Positions 8,746 through 18,280 are shown, counted from the first letter of the stretch. The stretch is 64,000 nt of DNA from Paraburkholderia silvatlantica (GCF_003096715.1 NZ_QEOL01000003.1:310001-374000); one strand, 5' to 3'. Notes: generated by a model from the letters alone, not told the origin. Numbers and translations are program-made.

Positions 8746-10035
8746 GTGCACGGAATCAAGTTAGCCTGGCTGCTGCCTGGTTTGATCGGCATGCTCTTGC
8801 TCCTGGGTTGCGATCAGCATAATGGCGCCCGGAGCAGCGAGGCCGCGCCGGCACGGACCACCATCACCGCACTGATCTGGGCGCCGGACTGGCCGGAGGA
8901 GATGCTCCAGATCGCCGCCGAGTTCGACAAACTCAATCCCGATCTGCACGTGAACGTGCAGTTCATGGTCGGCAACTCGGTCGAGGAGAACATCAAGCCG
9001 CGCGTGGCGGCAGGCACGCTGCCGGACCTCGTCAGCATCAATCCGAACGCCTATGCCGCTGAGCTGGCCGACCAGGGCGTGCTCGCCGATGTTCGCCAGA
9101 GTTCCGCATGGAAGAACATGCTGGATCCGCTCAAGGCCGACTGGACCAGTCGCGACGGCAAGGGGTTCGGCATTTCGGGCGGCGTGGCGACGACGATGAT
9201 CTATTACAACCGCGCCATGTTCGCCAAGGCCGGTATCGATACGCTGCCCACCAATTTCGATGAATTCCTGGCGGTATGCGCCAGGCTCAAGCAGGCGGGA
9301 ATGATTCCGGTGATGTGGTACGGCGGCTTTCCGAACATGCTCGGCAACGGACCGTTCGCGTCCGGCTTTGCCAACAATGTGGTCGCGCGCGAACCGCACT
9401 GGAAAGAGAAGATGGCGGACGGCACGCTGAACCTGGACACGCCGGAGGTGGCCGATATCTTCGCCAGGATCGCATTGATTCCCGAGCGCGGTTACGCCCA
9501 GCCATCGTTTATGACGACGGGATACGACGAGGGCATTCGTCTTTTCAGAGAGGGCAAGGTGGCAATGGCATTCCAGGGCAGTTGGGCCGCCGGTCTCATG
9601 CTGCGTGGAAACGACTTCTCGGTGGGCGTGTTCGTGCCGCCATGGAACGCGCGCGGCCAACGCGTCGTGCCGGTGCTCGGCAGCGAAACGGGCTTTGCCG
9701 TTTGCGAAACGCCCAACAAGGCCGCAGCCACGCGTTTTCTGGAATTCATCGCCGGCAAGGGATTTCCGATTCTTCAGAGGAAGCGCCACAACGTTTCGCC
9801 GTTTCAGCAAGGCATGGGCACTGTGGTGACCGACGTGGAGATCGTCGACTACACGAATGCGCTCAGCCGTTATCCGGTCACGGCGAGCCCCTATTATTCG
9901 TCGCTTCCTTCCAACACAATTGAGCTGGTGCATAAATTGATGCAGGATGTGCTGCTCAGGAAAATGACGCCCAGGCAGGCTGCAGAGCGCCTGGACATCT
10001 CGGTCAAGACTGAAGCGAAGATGCATTACAAATGA
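8746..10035 (+). CDS. Extracellular solute-binding protein, family 1 (sugar type), lipoprotein
   Basis: Periplasmic binding protein tethered as a lipoprotein. The N terminus has a signal with lipobox LLLGC (Cys at residue 22), followed by the SBP family 1 fold (WAPDWPEEMLQIAAEFDKLNPD near the start, GISGGVATTMIYYNRAMFAKAG, then FREGKVAMAFQGSW). The GTG at 8746 gives 429 residues, a normal size; an in-frame ATG at 8683 would bury the signal behind 21 polar residues. No ABC permease or ATPase lies nearby. Instead its stop codon overlaps the start of a GGDEF-EAL membrane protein (ATGA), so it probably works as a ligand sensor rather than in import. The ligand is unknown; sugars or glycosides are most common in the family. 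Confidence 0.82.
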   Translation: MHGIKLAWLLPGLIGMLLLLGCDQHNGARSSEAAPARTTITALIWAPDWPEEMLQIAAEFDKLNPDLHVNVQFMVGNSVEENIKPRVAAGTLPDLVSINPNAYAAELADQGVLADVRQSSAWKNMLDPLKADWTSRDGKGFGISGGVATTMIYYNRAMFAKAGIDTLPTNFDEFLAVCARLKQAGMIPVMWYGGFPNMLGNGPFASGFANNVVAREPHWKEKMADGTLNLDTPEVADIFARIALIPERGYAQPSFMTTGYDEGIRLFREGKVAMAFQGSWAAGLMLRGNDFSVGVFVPPWNARGQRVVPVLGSETGFAVCETPNKAAATRFLEFIAGKGFPILQRKRHNVSPFQQGMGTVVTDVEIVDYTNALSRYPVTASPYYSSLPSNTIELVHKLMQDVLLRKMTPRQAAERLDISVKTEAKMHYK

Positions 10036-12992
10036 ATTCGATCTCCGCGTTGCTGCGACGCGCTTTCGACTACCTTTGCCAGGATTTGCTTCGACGCGTC
10101 GAGATTCGCTATCGACTGATTGGCGCCTTCATTCTGTTGGCGCTGTTGCCCATTATCATTTCGGGCTGCATTTCCTATGTGAAGTCGGTCGCGGCGATCA
10201 AGGAAAATGCGGAGATATTTTCGAAAGAAGTCGTGAGGCAGGTTTCGAGAAATGTCGGGCTGCGCATGCAGCAAATCGAGACGGAAAGCAACCTTCTCGT
10301 GCTTTCGGACCGGGTACAGGGCGCGCTGGCGAGAGCGGCAAGCGGCAGCGCCAGGGAGCAGAGCGAGGCGCGCGAGGACATGACGCGTTTGCTGCTGGAG
10401 CATTATGGGTCGGTCGATTTCATCAATCAGAAATATTTGCTCGACCAGAAAGACCGGGTTCTGGATACGCAGGCATTTGCGCAGTTGACTACGGGGGTGA
10501 CGGCGCTCGTCGGCCTCGCGCAAGAGTCGCAGGAACGCACCTACTGGGGCAGCTACGACGACGGGGTCGGCCAGCAGAATCTGGGCATGGTGCGCGCCAT
10601 CTACAACAAGAGCGACAACGCGAAGATCGGCAGTCTGGTTCTGGTCGTCCGCCCCGAATACTTCTCGACGATTTTCAACGACGTCGCGACAGGCAGCGGG
10701 ACCGAGATTTATGTGTTCGATGCGAGCGACAACAAGATCATCGTCGTCCCGAATAATGCGTCGTCGCCCCGCGCGGGCGCCACGCCCGAACCTGGCCTGA
10801 TCGAAGATATCACCCGCCACCGCGTTTCGGGCGAGTCAAGCCGGTTCGTCAATTTCGCCGCAAAACGCGGCGGGCGTTTTCTTGCCGCCTACGCACGAAT
10901 TCCCAACACGAGCTGGTTCGTGGTCAGCACGATTGCGGAACGCAGTCTCACTGCGGAGGCACAGGCCGTACGCAACCAGATCGTGGTGGTCGGCATTTCC
11001 GGCTTTCTGCTTTCCATTTTTTTGGCCTACTTTATTTCGAACAGTATTTCGGCGCCGCTGCGCGACCTCGTGCGACGGATGCACGACACGGGCGAGGATG
11101 CCGGCGCTGTCGAGGACGACGGCACCGAAGGGGCGGGCCCGGCCGGCGGACCGGACGAACTGGCCCGGCTGGCACAGCGATTTGAGCGCATGCGCGCGGC
11201 AATCAGGCAGAAGATTCAGAAGATCAACGAAATCAATGCGACGCTCGAGCAGACTGTCGTCGACCGAACGGTGGAACTCGTCGCCCGCGAACGGGAGGCG
11301 CGCACGCTGATCGAGAATTCGCCCGACACGATTACGCGATATGACCGCGAACTGCGCCGCACTTTCGCCAATCCGGCTTTTTGCACGTCGGCGGGATGCG
11401 ATCTCCCTACCGCCCTCGGCAAACGGCCTTCGGAGCTTCCCGGCGGTGCGAATGCGCTGGTCTACGAAAGGAAGATCGCCGAAGTCATCGCGACAGGAAA
11501 GAGCGCGCAGTTCGAACTGCGGTGGGCGGGAAAGGACGGGCAGGAACAATGTACTCACATTCGCATCACGCCCGAGATCGATCGCTCCGGCGATGTCACT
11601 TCCGTGCTCGCCGTGGGCCGCGACCTCTCAGACCGGATGGCGTTCGAGGCCACCATCTGGAAGCAGGCCAATTTCGATGCGCTGACGGGTCTTCCGAACC
11701 GGCAGCTATTTCACGATCGTCTCACCGAAGAGGCCGCGCTCGCGAGCCGTTCGGAAAGGCGCGTGGCCCTGATGCTGATCGACCTCGATCGCTTCAAGGA
11801 AGTGAACGACTCGCTGGGCCACGACCGCGGCGACGTGCTGCTGATCGAGGCGGGGCGCCGCATTAGCGCATGCGTGCGCAATCTGGACACCGTCGCGCGA
11901 CTGGGCGGCGACGAGTTCACGGTGATCCTGCCCGATCTGGGAGACATGGAAACGGTCGAACAGACCGTGCGCAGCATCAATCGCAAACTGACCGAGCCGT
12001 TCAAACTGGGCGCGGACGAGGTCTACATTTCGGCCAGCATCGGCGTCACCGTTTTCCCCGACGACACCGTCGAACTCGACGCGCTGTTCAAGAACGCCGA
12101 CCAGGCCATGTATGCGGCCAAGAATGCCGGTCGCAATCGCTTTAGTTACTTCACGCCCGACATGCAACTGGAGGCGCAAACGCGCTTGCGCCTGACGAGC
12201 GACCTGCGCGCGGCGCTTCCTCGCAACCAGCTTCGGCTGCTGTATCAGCCAGTCGTCGACCTGGCAACGGGCCAGGTCCGCAAAGCGGAGGCGTTGATAC
12301 GCTGGCTGCATCCCGAGCGGGGCATGGTCAATCCGCTGGAGTTCATTCCACTGGCCGAAGATACCGGACTGATCATTCCGATTGGCGACTGGGTGTTCCG
12401 GCAAGCCGTGCAACAAGCGCGGCTATGGCGTGAGCAATACGATCCGTCGTTCCAGATCAGTGTCAACATGTCGCCGGTGCAGGTCCGCCAGGACAGCACG
12501 CTCGGCGCGAGGTGGCATGACTATCTCAACCGGGAGGGCATGCCGGGACAGAGCGTGGTGGTGGAAATTACCGAGGGGCTGCTGCTGCAGGCTGAATCGC
12601 ATATCGACGAGAGGCTGCTCGATTTCCGTCTTGCGGGCATTGGCATTTCGATCGACGACTTCGGTACGGGTTACTCCTCCCTGGCCTATCTCAAACGCTT
12701 CGATATCGATTACCTGAAAATCGATCGCTCATTCGTCCAGAACCTGAGCGTGGACGAAAACAATCAGGTGCTATGCGAGGCGATGGTGGTGCTCGCGCAC
12801 AAGCTGGGAATCCAGGTTATTGCCGAGGGCGTGGAAACGGTGGAGCAACGGGATTTTCTCAAATCGATGGGCTGTGATTTCGCGCAGGGCTATTTGTACT
12901 CCGCGCCCGTCGCGCCGGACCAGTTCGAACATCTGGTCTGGCCGTTGATCGCAGAAGGGGCGGCTGGCGAGAAGGGGCGAAGCAATAGCTAA
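10032..12992 (+). CDS. Membrane sensor with Cache-like, HAMP, PAS, GGDEF and EAL domains
   Basis: 986-residue protein predicted to make and/or break cyclic di-GMP. Helix 1 (about 26-50) and helix 2 (about 316-337) enclose a periplasmic region of about 265 residues with Cache character. A HAMP linker (about 338-395), coiled segment, PAS domain (about 425-545), GGDEF domain (GGDEF at 625-629, with an RxxD inhibitory site RNLD at 616-619) and EAL domain (EAL at 753-755) follow. The EAL domain keeps DDFGTGYSSL, AEGVET and QGY, so both catalytic sites look intact. Translation is coupled to the preceding binding protein by a 4-base overlap. The pair resembles the NspS-MbaA module of Vibrio, in which a periplasmic binding protein sets the activity of a GGDEF-EAL receptor. 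Confidence 0.88.
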   Translation: MNSISALLRRAFDYLCQDLLRRVEIRYRLIGAFILLALLPIIISGCISYVKSVAAIKENAEIFSKEVVRQVSRNVGLRMQQIETESNLLVLSDRVQGALARAASGSAREQSEAREDMTRLLLEHYGSVDFINQKYLLDQKDRVLDTQAFAQLTTGVTALVGLAQESQERTYWGSYDDGVGQQNLGMVRAIYNKSDNAKIGSLVLVVRPEYFSTIFNDVATGSGTEIYVFDASDNKIIVVPNNASSPRAGATPEPGLIEDITRHRVSGESSRFVNFAAKRGGRFLAAYARIPNTSWFVVSTIAERSLTAEAQAVRNQIVVVGISGFLLSIFLAYFISNSISAPLRDLVRRMHDTGEDAGAVEDDGTEGAGPAGGPDELARLAQRFERMRAAIRQKIQKINEINATLEQTVVDRTVELVAREREARTLIENSPDTITRYDRELRRTFANPAFCTSAGCDLPTALGKRPSELPGGANALVYERKIAEVIATGKSAQFELRWAGKDGQEQCTHIRITPEIDRSGDVTSVLAVGRDLSDRMAFEATIWKQANFDALTGLPNRQLFHDRLTEEAALASRSERRVALMLIDLDRFKEVNDSLGHDRGDVLLIEAGRRISACVRNLDTVARLGGDEFTVILPDLGDMETVEQTVRSINRKLTEPFKLGADEVYISASIGVTVFPDDTVELDALFKNADQAMYAAKNAGRNRFSYFTPDMQLEAQTRLRLTSDLRAALPRNQLRLLYQPVVDLATGQVRKAEALIRWLHPERGMVNPLEFIPLAEDTGLIIPIGDWVFRQAVQQARLWREQYDPSFQISVNMSPVQVRQDSTLGARWHDYLNREGMPGQSVVVEITEGLLLQAESHIDERLLDFRLAGIGISIDDFGTGYSSLAYLKRFDIDYLKIDRSFVQNLSVDENNQVLCEAMVVLAHKLGIQVIAEGVETVEQRDFLKSMGCDFAQGYLYSAPVAPDQFEHLVWPLIAEGAAGEKGRSNS

Positions 12993-13107
12993 CGAATCGA
13001 TGCGCCCGCATCGTATCGACTCGTTGCGCCACGACCCGAAAGGCGCGCGATTGACGCGTTGGATCGACGACACACCAACACACGTCGCTCGCACGCCGCC
13101 GCCACGC

Positions 13108-13899
13108 TTACTGCGCGAGCCAGCCTCCGTCCACCTTGAGCTCGGCGCCGCGCATCTCGTTTGCTGCCGCCGAGCACAGAAACGCCGCCACGCCGCCAAT
13201 TTGCTCGACCGTCGCAAAGCTTGCCGACGGTTGCTTTTCGCCGAGCAGTTTCAGCGTGGCGTCTTCGACGGACATTGCCTCGCGGCGGGCCAGATCGTCG
13301 ATCTGCTTCTGCACGAGCGGCGTGAGCACCCAGCCTGGACAGATCGCATTGACGGTCACGCCGCTGCGCGCGGTTTCCAGTGCGGCGACCTTGGTGAGCC
13401 CGATCACGCCATGCTTGGCCGCGACATAGGCCGATTTGCCGACCGAGCCCACGAGCCCGTGTACCGAAGCAATATTGATCACGCGTCCCCAACCCGCTGC
13501 GCGCATGATGGGAAGCGCCGCGCGCGTCGCGTGAAAGGTCGCGCTCAGATTGATCGCGATAATCTGGTCCCAGCGCTCCACCGGGAAGTTCTCGATCGTT
13601 TCGACATACTGAATACCCGCATTGTTGACGAGAATATCGAGCCCGCCGAACGTGCTTGCCGCGAAAGCCACGAGGGCTTCGATCTCGGCAGGACGGCTCA
13701 TGTCCGCGTTGTGATGCACGGCGCGCACGCCGGCCGCTTCGATTTGCGCGAGCGCGGCCGCCGGATCGCCAAAACCGTTCAGGACGATATTGGCGCCTGC
13801 GCGAGCCAGCGCCGTCGCAATGCCGAGACCGATGCCGCTGGTCGAACCGGTGACGACGGCGGTTTTTCCGGCGAGGGAGAGCGTGTTGGGGAGATGCAT
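13108..13899 (-). CDS. bdhA: 3-hydroxybutyrate dehydrogenase (SDR family)
   Basis: Oxidises D-3-hydroxybutyrate to acetoacetate with NAD+. It is a classical short-chain dehydrogenase: TGSTSGIGLGIA cofactor motif (residues 18-29), NNAG, a catalytic Ser in INIASVHGLVG and YVAAK 13 residues later. The C-terminal stretch with GEKQPS, followed by the FLCS and VDGGW motifs, is typical of BdhA. From the ATG at 13899 it is 263 residues, as expected. The same frame is open for hundreds of codons upstream across the permease gene, but that is a GC-rich shadow. It lies 26 bases after the permease stop, in one operon. Confidence 0.9.
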   Translation of the reverse strand: MHLPNTLSLAGKTAVVTGSTSGIGLGIATALARAGANIVLNGFGDPAAALAQIEAAGVRAVHHNADMSRPAEIEALVAFAASTFGGLDILVNNAGIQYVETIENFPVERWDQIIAINLSATFHATRAALPIMRAAGWGRVINIASVHGLVGSVGKSAYVAAKHGVIGLTKVAALETARSGVTVNAICPGWVLTPLVQKQIDDLARREAMSVEDATLKLLGEKQPSASFATVEQIGGVAAFLCSAAANEMRGAELKVDGGWLAQ

Positions 13900-13925
13900 G
13901 AGTTGGGGCCTGGGGCGAATGCGGG

Positions 13926-15326
13926 TTAGACGATACCGGTCAGGTAGAACACGGCGATGACGAAGAAGACCGCGAGCGTTTTGATGATAGTCACCGCGAA
14001 AATGTCGCGATACGACTCCCGGTGCGTGAGACCCGTGACCGCGAGCAGCGTGATGACCGCGCCGTTGTGCGGCAGCGTATCCATGCCGCCGCTCGCCATC
14101 GCCACCACGCGGTGGAGCACGTCCATCGGAATATGCATGGTCTGCGCGGTCTTGATGAAGGTGTCCGACATGGCGGCGAGCGCAATGCTCATGCCGCCCG
14201 ACGCGGAACCCGTGATACCCGCGAGCGCCGAAACCGAAACGGCCGCATTCACGAGCGGATTCGGAATGGCCTTGAGCGCATTGCCGATCACGAGGAAGCC
14301 GGGCAGCGCCGAGATCACGCCGCCGAAGCCGTACTCGGATGCCGTATTGAGTGTGGCGAGCAGCGCGCCGCCCACTGCGGTCTTCGTGCCGGTCGCGAAG
14401 CGTTCCTTCACGCGGCCGAACGCCGTCGCGACGACGAGCAGAATGCCGGCCAGCAGTGCGCCCTGCACGGCCCAGATGGCCACGACGCTTTTCACGGCGA
14501 CCGTCACCGGCGCATGAATGCCGGGCAGCACGTCCGGCGCAACGGTGAAGCTTTCGCCGTACCACTGCGGTATCCACTTCGTCAGCAGGAAGTTGGCGAC
14601 GCCAACGAGCACGAGCGGCGCGATGGCCAGCGCCGGATGCGGCAGGTTGCCGGTCTCGACGCGCTCCGGTTCGTTCACGAGCGACGTGCCATAGCCTTCG
14701 CCCTTCGCCATGGCGCTGCGGCGGCGCCATTCGAGGTACGTGAGACCGACCACGATGATGAAGATCGAGCCGATCACGCCGAGCCAGGGCGCGGCCCACG
14801 CGGTAGTCTTGAAGAACGTCGTGGGGATGATGTTCTGGATCTGCGGCGTACCGGGCAGCGAATCCATCGTGAACGTGAATGCGCCGAGCGCGATCGCGCC
14901 GGGCATGAGGCGCTTGGGAATGTTGCTCTGGCGATAGAGTTCGGCGGCGAACGGATACACCGCGAACACCACGACGAACAGCGAGACGCCGCCATACGTG
15001 AGCAGCGCGCACACTGCGACGATCACGGCATTGGCGCGCGAGCGGCCAATGTAGCGGATCGCGGCGGCCACGATCGCCTCGGAGAAGCCGGATAGTTCGA
15101 TGACCTTGCCGAACACCGCGCCGAGCAGGAACACGGGGAAGTAGAGCTTGACGAAGCCGACCATCTTTTCCATGAAGATGCCGGAAAACACGGGGGCGAC
15201 GGCGGTGGGATCGATCAGCAGCACGGCGCCCAGCGCGGCGATGGGCGCAAAGAGAATGACGCTGTAGCCGCGGTAGGCTACGAACATCAGGAACGCCAAA
15301 GCGGCGATCACAATCACAAAGGACAT
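13926..15326 (-). CDS. GntP-family permease, probably for 3-hydroxybutyrate
   Basis: Inner-membrane proton symporter of the gluconate/D-hydroxybutyrate permease family. 466 residues with about 12 hydrophobic segments from the very N terminus (MSFVIVIAALAFLMFVAYRG). Conserved family sequences include LPGTPQIQNIIPT (about residues 158-170), the SEYGFGGVIS region and a late SGGMDTLPHNGAVITLL. CTGGAG lies just before the ATG. It is cotranscribed with bdhA, which makes 3-hydroxybutyrate the likely substrate; GntP relatives for gluconate or glycerate differ mainly by context. Expression is likely sigma-54 dependent from a promoter about 75 bases upstream. Confidence 0.85.
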   Translation of the reverse strand: MSFVIVIAALAFLMFVAYRGYSVILFAPIAALGAVLLIDPTAVAPVFSGIFMEKMVGFVKLYFPVFLLGAVFGKVIELSGFSEAIVAAAIRYIGRSRANAVIVAVCALLTYGGVSLFVVVFAVYPFAAELYRQSNIPKRLMPGAIALGAFTFTMDSLPGTPQIQNIIPTTFFKTTAWAAPWLGVIGSIFIIVVGLTYLEWRRRSAMAKGEGYGTSLVNEPERVETGNLPHPALAIAPLVLVGVANFLLTKWIPQWYGESFTVAPDVLPGIHAPVTVAVKSVVAIWAVQGALLAGILLVVATAFGRVKERFATGTKTAVGGALLATLNTASEYGFGGVISALPGFLVIGNALKAIPNPLVNAAVSVSALAGITGSASGGMSIALAAMSDTFIKTAQTMHIPMDVLHRVVAMASGGMDTLPHNGAVITLLAVTGLTHRESYRDIFAVTIIKTLAVFFVIAVFYLTGIV

Positions 15327-15401
15327 CTTGTCTCCAGTGGGTTATTCGTGCAGGTCTGTTTGTTGTTTGCACGCGCCGAAGCCGGCGCGACCGCGCAATA
15401 G

Positions 15402-15417
15402 AGCACGATATGTGCCA
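15402..15417 (-). promoter_or_regulatory. Sigma-54 (-24/-12) promoter for the permease-bdhA operon
   Basis: On the minus strand TGGCACATATCGTGCT matches the consensus TGGCAC-N5-TTGCW except for GTGC in place of TTGC. The invariant GG and GC are 10 bases apart. Transcription should start near 15391, leaving a leader of about 65 bases before the permease ATG. The divergent neighbour is a sigma-54 activator, which makes the match credible. Confidence 0.72.
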
Positions 15418-15514
15418 GCGGGCGCAGAGCCTTGAGCGAAGCGGCGCGCAAACGGGCGGCCTTGGGGGCGGCATGGGACACGTGGGTGCGCTCGGGTGGT
15501 TGCGGCGGCAGCGA

Positions 15515-15530
15515 GTCTCAAAACTGGGAC
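15515..15530. promoter_or_regulatory. Activator palindrome, site 1
   Basis: GTCTCAAAACTGGGAC: 6-base arms around a 4-base centre with one mismatch between the arms. It lies about 100 bases upstream of the -24/-12 promoter, in the usual range for an enhancer bound by a Fis-type sigma-54 activator. Confidence 0.6.
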
Positions 15531-15604
15531 GACTAAGGCGAAAAGGCGCGCCGTGGCGAGCGGGACCATGCGTAAATCCGGGAAATTGCCGGGGACATGG
15601 TGCA

Positions 15605-15620
15605 ATCTCATTTCTGAGAT
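15605..15620. promoter_or_regulatory. Activator palindrome, site 2
   Basis: ATCTCATTTCTGAGAT: a perfect palindrome with the same 6-4-6 layout and half-site pattern RTCYCR as sites 1 and 3. It starts 90 bases from site 1 and 21 bases (two helical turns) from site 3. Confidence 0.6.
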
Positions 15621-15625
15621 AATGC

Positions 15626-15641
15626 GTCCCGAAACTGGGAA
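15626..15641. promoter_or_regulatory. Activator palindrome, site 3
   Basis: GTCCCGAAACTGGGAA closely matches site 1 (AAACTGGGA is identical). It is 21 bases from site 2, so two dimers would sit on the same face of the helix. It lies 66 bases before the activator's own ATG and may also allow autoregulation. Confidence 0.6.
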
Positions 15642-15706
15642 TCCGGTGACCGTGACAAGCCACGTCAGGGCCGCGACCCAAGAAAAGCAACCGATAAAAG
15701 CACCCA

Positions 15707-17164
15707 ATGGAAATCGAAACGACCGCGCTGCTGGCCGACTACGACCACGTGCGCAAGCTGGCGATGCAATCGCTCTTTCAATCGCTCGACAAGTTCAGTG
15801 AAGGCACCGTGATCGTCGATCGCAACGCGCGCGTGGTATGGATCAACCGGGATTACGCGGCGCGCTTCGGCTTTAACGACCCTGCAGCGGCGATCGGTCT
15901 CGATTGCGAAGCCGTCATTCCGAACAGCATGATGCGCGACGTCGTGAAGGGGGGCGAGCCCATCTTGCTCGACATTCTCGAGACCGATCGCGATCCGATC
16001 GTCGTCACGCGTTTGCCGATCAAGGACGACAACGGCGAAACGATCGGTGCAGTCGGCTTTGTGCTGTTCAACGAACTCAGGGGACTGTCGCCGCTATTCA
16101 GCCAGTACGCGCGGCTGCGAGCCGAACTGATCAGCACGCGCCAGTCGCTCGCGCAGGTGCGTCGCGCGAAGTACAGCTTTTCTAGCCTGATCGGAACGAG
16201 CGCCGCAAGCCTCGAAGTGAAGCGCCAGGCGCGCCGGGCTGCGCGTCTCGCGTCGCCGGTGCTGTTGCTCGGCGAAACGGGCACGGGCAAGGAACTGCTT
16301 GCGCACGCCATACACGGCGCGTCCGGACGCGCGGACGCACCGCTCGTGACGGTGAACGTCGCCGCGATTCCCGACACGCTGCTGGAACTGGAGTTCTTCG
16401 GCGCGGAGGCGGGCGCCTACACGGGCGCGGAGCGCAAGGGGCGCATCGGCAAGTTCGAGCTGGCCCAGGGCGGCACGCTATTTCTCGACGAGATCGGCGA
16501 CATGCCGCTCGCGCTGCAGGGCAAATTGCTGCGGGTTTTGCAGGAGCAGGAGTTCGAGCCGCTCGGCTCGAATCGCATCGTGCACACCGACGTGCGCATC
16601 ATCGCGGCGACCGCGGCGGATCTGCCCGCGCTCGTGGCGCAGGGCCGGTTTCGCGCGGACCTCTACTATCGGCTCAACGTACTGATGATTCGTGTGCCGC
16701 CGCTGCGCGAGCGCCTGGCGGACATCGAGGCGATGGCGTATGCGATTCTCGACAAGCTCGCGGTGGAGAGCGGCGCGGGGCATCTCGAACTCGACAAGGA
16801 TGCGCTTGCGGTGCTGTGTGCGTACACCTGGCCGGGCAATGTGCGCGAGTTGCGCAATACGCTCGAGCGCGCGGTGCTGCTATCGGATAGCGAGCGCATC
16901 GATGCGCGCTCGCTCGCGCGCTTTATTGGCGATGGGCGCGGGCAGCGCCGGGACGATGAAGGGGGCGATCCGCGCGACACGCCGGACGAGAGCGGCGCGC
17001 AGCAGTATCAGCAGTACGGCGAAGCCATGCGCGATTACGAACGCCGCTTCCTGACCGACGCGTTGCGCGCAGCGGGCGGGCAGGTGACGAAAGCCGCCGC
17101 GCAGATCGGCATGGCGCGCGCGACGCTGTACCGGCGCATCGTCGCGCTGGGCATCGACGTTTGA
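15707..17164 (+). CDS. Sigma-54-dependent Fis-family activator with PAS domain
   Basis: Bacterial enhancer-binding protein of 485 residues. A PAS-like sensor domain occupies about 20-135 ([20 protein letters not shown]). The AAA+ domain follows with Walker A GETGTGKE (about 186-193), the sigma-54 contact loop GAYTGA, Walker [14 protein letters not shown], an arginine-finger region [11 protein letters not shown], and [11 protein letters not shown] Fis-type helix-turn-helix ends the protein ([18 protein letters not shown]). The contact loop has Tyr where GAFTGA is canonical, a tolerated variant. There is no receiver domain, so a small molecule probably signals through the PAS domain. It is divergent from the 3-hydroxybutyrate permease and dehydrogenase, its likely targets. 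Confidence 0.9.
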   Translation: MEIETTALLADYDHVRKLAMQSLFQSLDKFSEGTVIVDRNARVVWINRDYAARFGFNDPAAAIGLDCEAVIPNSMMRDVVKGGEPILLDILETDRDPIVVTRLPIKDDNGETIGAVGFVLFNELRGLSPLFSQYARLRAELISTRQSLAQVRRAKYSFSSLIGTSAASLEVKRQARRAARLASPVLLLGETGTGKELLAHAIHGASGRADAPLVTVNVAAIPDTLLELEFFGAEAGAYTGAERKGRIGKFELAQGGTLFLDEIGDMPLALQGKLLRVLQEQEFEPLGSNRIVHTDVRIIAATAADLPALVAQGRFRADLYYRLNVLMIRVPPLRERLADIEAMAYAILDKLAVESGAGHLELDKDALAVLCAYTWPGNVRELRNTLERAVLLSDSERIDARSLARFIGDGRGQRRDDEGGDPRDTPDESGAQQYQQYGEAMRDYERRFLTDALRAAGGQVTKAAAQIGMARATLYRRIVALGIDV

Positions 17165-17182
17165 TGCCGCAAGTCCGTGCAG

Positions 17183-18103
17183 TCACCCGAGCGCGATGAG
17201 CTTTTTGCGCGCGGCCTTCACGCGCGCGACATGCGCTTCGTCCCAGTCGTAAAAACCCGCGCCGCTGCGCACACCCACGCGGCCTGCTTGTACTTGCGCG
17301 CGCAACAAATCGATCACCTCTTCGTCCTTCGCGAGTTCGGGCATGAGATGCGAGGCGATGTCGACGAAGGTGTCGAGGCCGCCCATGTCCGCGCTCTCGA
17401 ATGGGCCGACGATGCCCCACCGGCGGCCGAGCGACGCCTTCATGACGCGATCCACCACCTCGGGACTCGCTGCGCCCGAACGCACGATATTGAGCGCCTC
17501 GCGCAGCACCGCGAATTGCAGCCGGTTGCCGACGAAGCCGGGGATCGCCTTCGCGAGCACCACGGGTTCCATGCCGATCGCGCGCATGAGCGTCTCGGTT
17601 CGCGCGGTGACGTCGGGCGTGGTGGCGCGCCCCGGCACGACTTCGACGAGCGGGATCATGTGCGGCGGATTCCAGAAATGCGCGATCAAGAAGCGCTCAG
17701 GCGCGGCTAGCGGCCCCGCCAGCAGATCCGGCTCGAAGCCGCTCGTGTTGCTTGCGAGAATCGCATCGGGGGCCAGCACCGCGCCGATTTGCGCATAGAG
17801 CCGGTGCTTGAGATCGAGCACTTCGGGTACGGCCTCGAAGACGAACTGGGCTTCGGCCATGGCTTCGAGTGTTGCGCTCGTTTCGATGCGCGCAAGCGCG
17901 GCGGCACGTGTGGCCGCATCGATGCGGCCCGCGTCGATCAATTCGTCGAGCACGGCCCGGGCCTTCACGGGCACGCTCTCGAGCCGTGCGGGATCGACGT
18001 CATGCACGATCGTGCGCAGGCCGTGCAGTGCACATTGCGTCGCGATGCCGACGCCCATCAACCCCGTGCCGATCACGCCCGCCACCGTCACCGTTTTCTT
18101 CAT
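17183..18103 (-). CDS. 3-hydroxyacyl-CoA dehydrogenase family protein
   Basis: NAD-dependent oxidation of an L-3-hydroxyacyl-CoA or a related beta-hydroxy acid. An N-terminal Rossmann motif GVIGTGLMGVGIA (about 9-21), the acidic residue that selects NAD (HDVD), EAVPE, and the catalytic segment SNTSGF...HFWNPPHMIPLVEVV are present, followed by the helical dimerisation domain ending in GAGFYDW. 306 residues matches single-domain members such as 3-hydroxybutyryl-CoA and L-carnitine dehydrogenases. HFWNPP in place of HFFNP, as in carnitine dehydrogenase and other non-thioester relatives, leaves the substrate open. AAGGAG precedes the ATG by 10 bases. It converges on the sigma-54 activator. Confidence 0.82.
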   Translation of the reverse strand: MKKTVTVAGVIGTGLMGVGIATQCALHGLRTIVHDVDPARLESVPVKARAVLDELIDAGRIDAATRAAALARIETSATLEAMAEAQFVFEAVPEVLDLKHRLYAQIGAVLAPDAILASNTSGFEPDLLAGPLAAPERFLIAHFWNPPHMIPLVEVVPGRATTPDVTARTETLMRAIGMEPVVLAKAIPGFVGNRLQFAVLREALNIVRSGAASPEVVDRVMKASLGRRWGIVGPFESADMGGLDTFVDIASHLMPELAKDEEVIDLLRAQVQAGRVGVRSGAGFYDWDEAHVARVKAARKKLIALG

Positions 18104-18240
18104 GCTGCGTCATCTCCTTGCTGTTCCTGATCTGGATTCGACAGCATAGCGCTTCGCATGGCACGACGTTGTCCCGCTTCTACGGGCCGTCGAGAACCGG
18201 GGACATAGCGACCTGCGCATCCGGTTATACCCTGGGTCTA

Positions 18241-18269
18241 TTTCACTCGCGTGGGGACTCTGGTATAAC
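18241..18269 (+). promoter_or_regulatory. Probable promoter of the ribose operon
   Basis: TTTCAC (18241-18246) and TATAAC (18264-18269) are separated by 17 bases, a fair sigma-70 match. A LacI-type palindrome follows just downstream, and rbsK starts at 18343. Confidence 0.45.
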
Positions 18270-18280
18270 TGCGCTCCCAA

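Noticed and set aside
13108-15690. A single long minus-strand gene including bdhA
   Set aside because: Only the last 263 codons match a protein family; the rest is a shadow of the permease in another frame, and bdhA has its own ATG.
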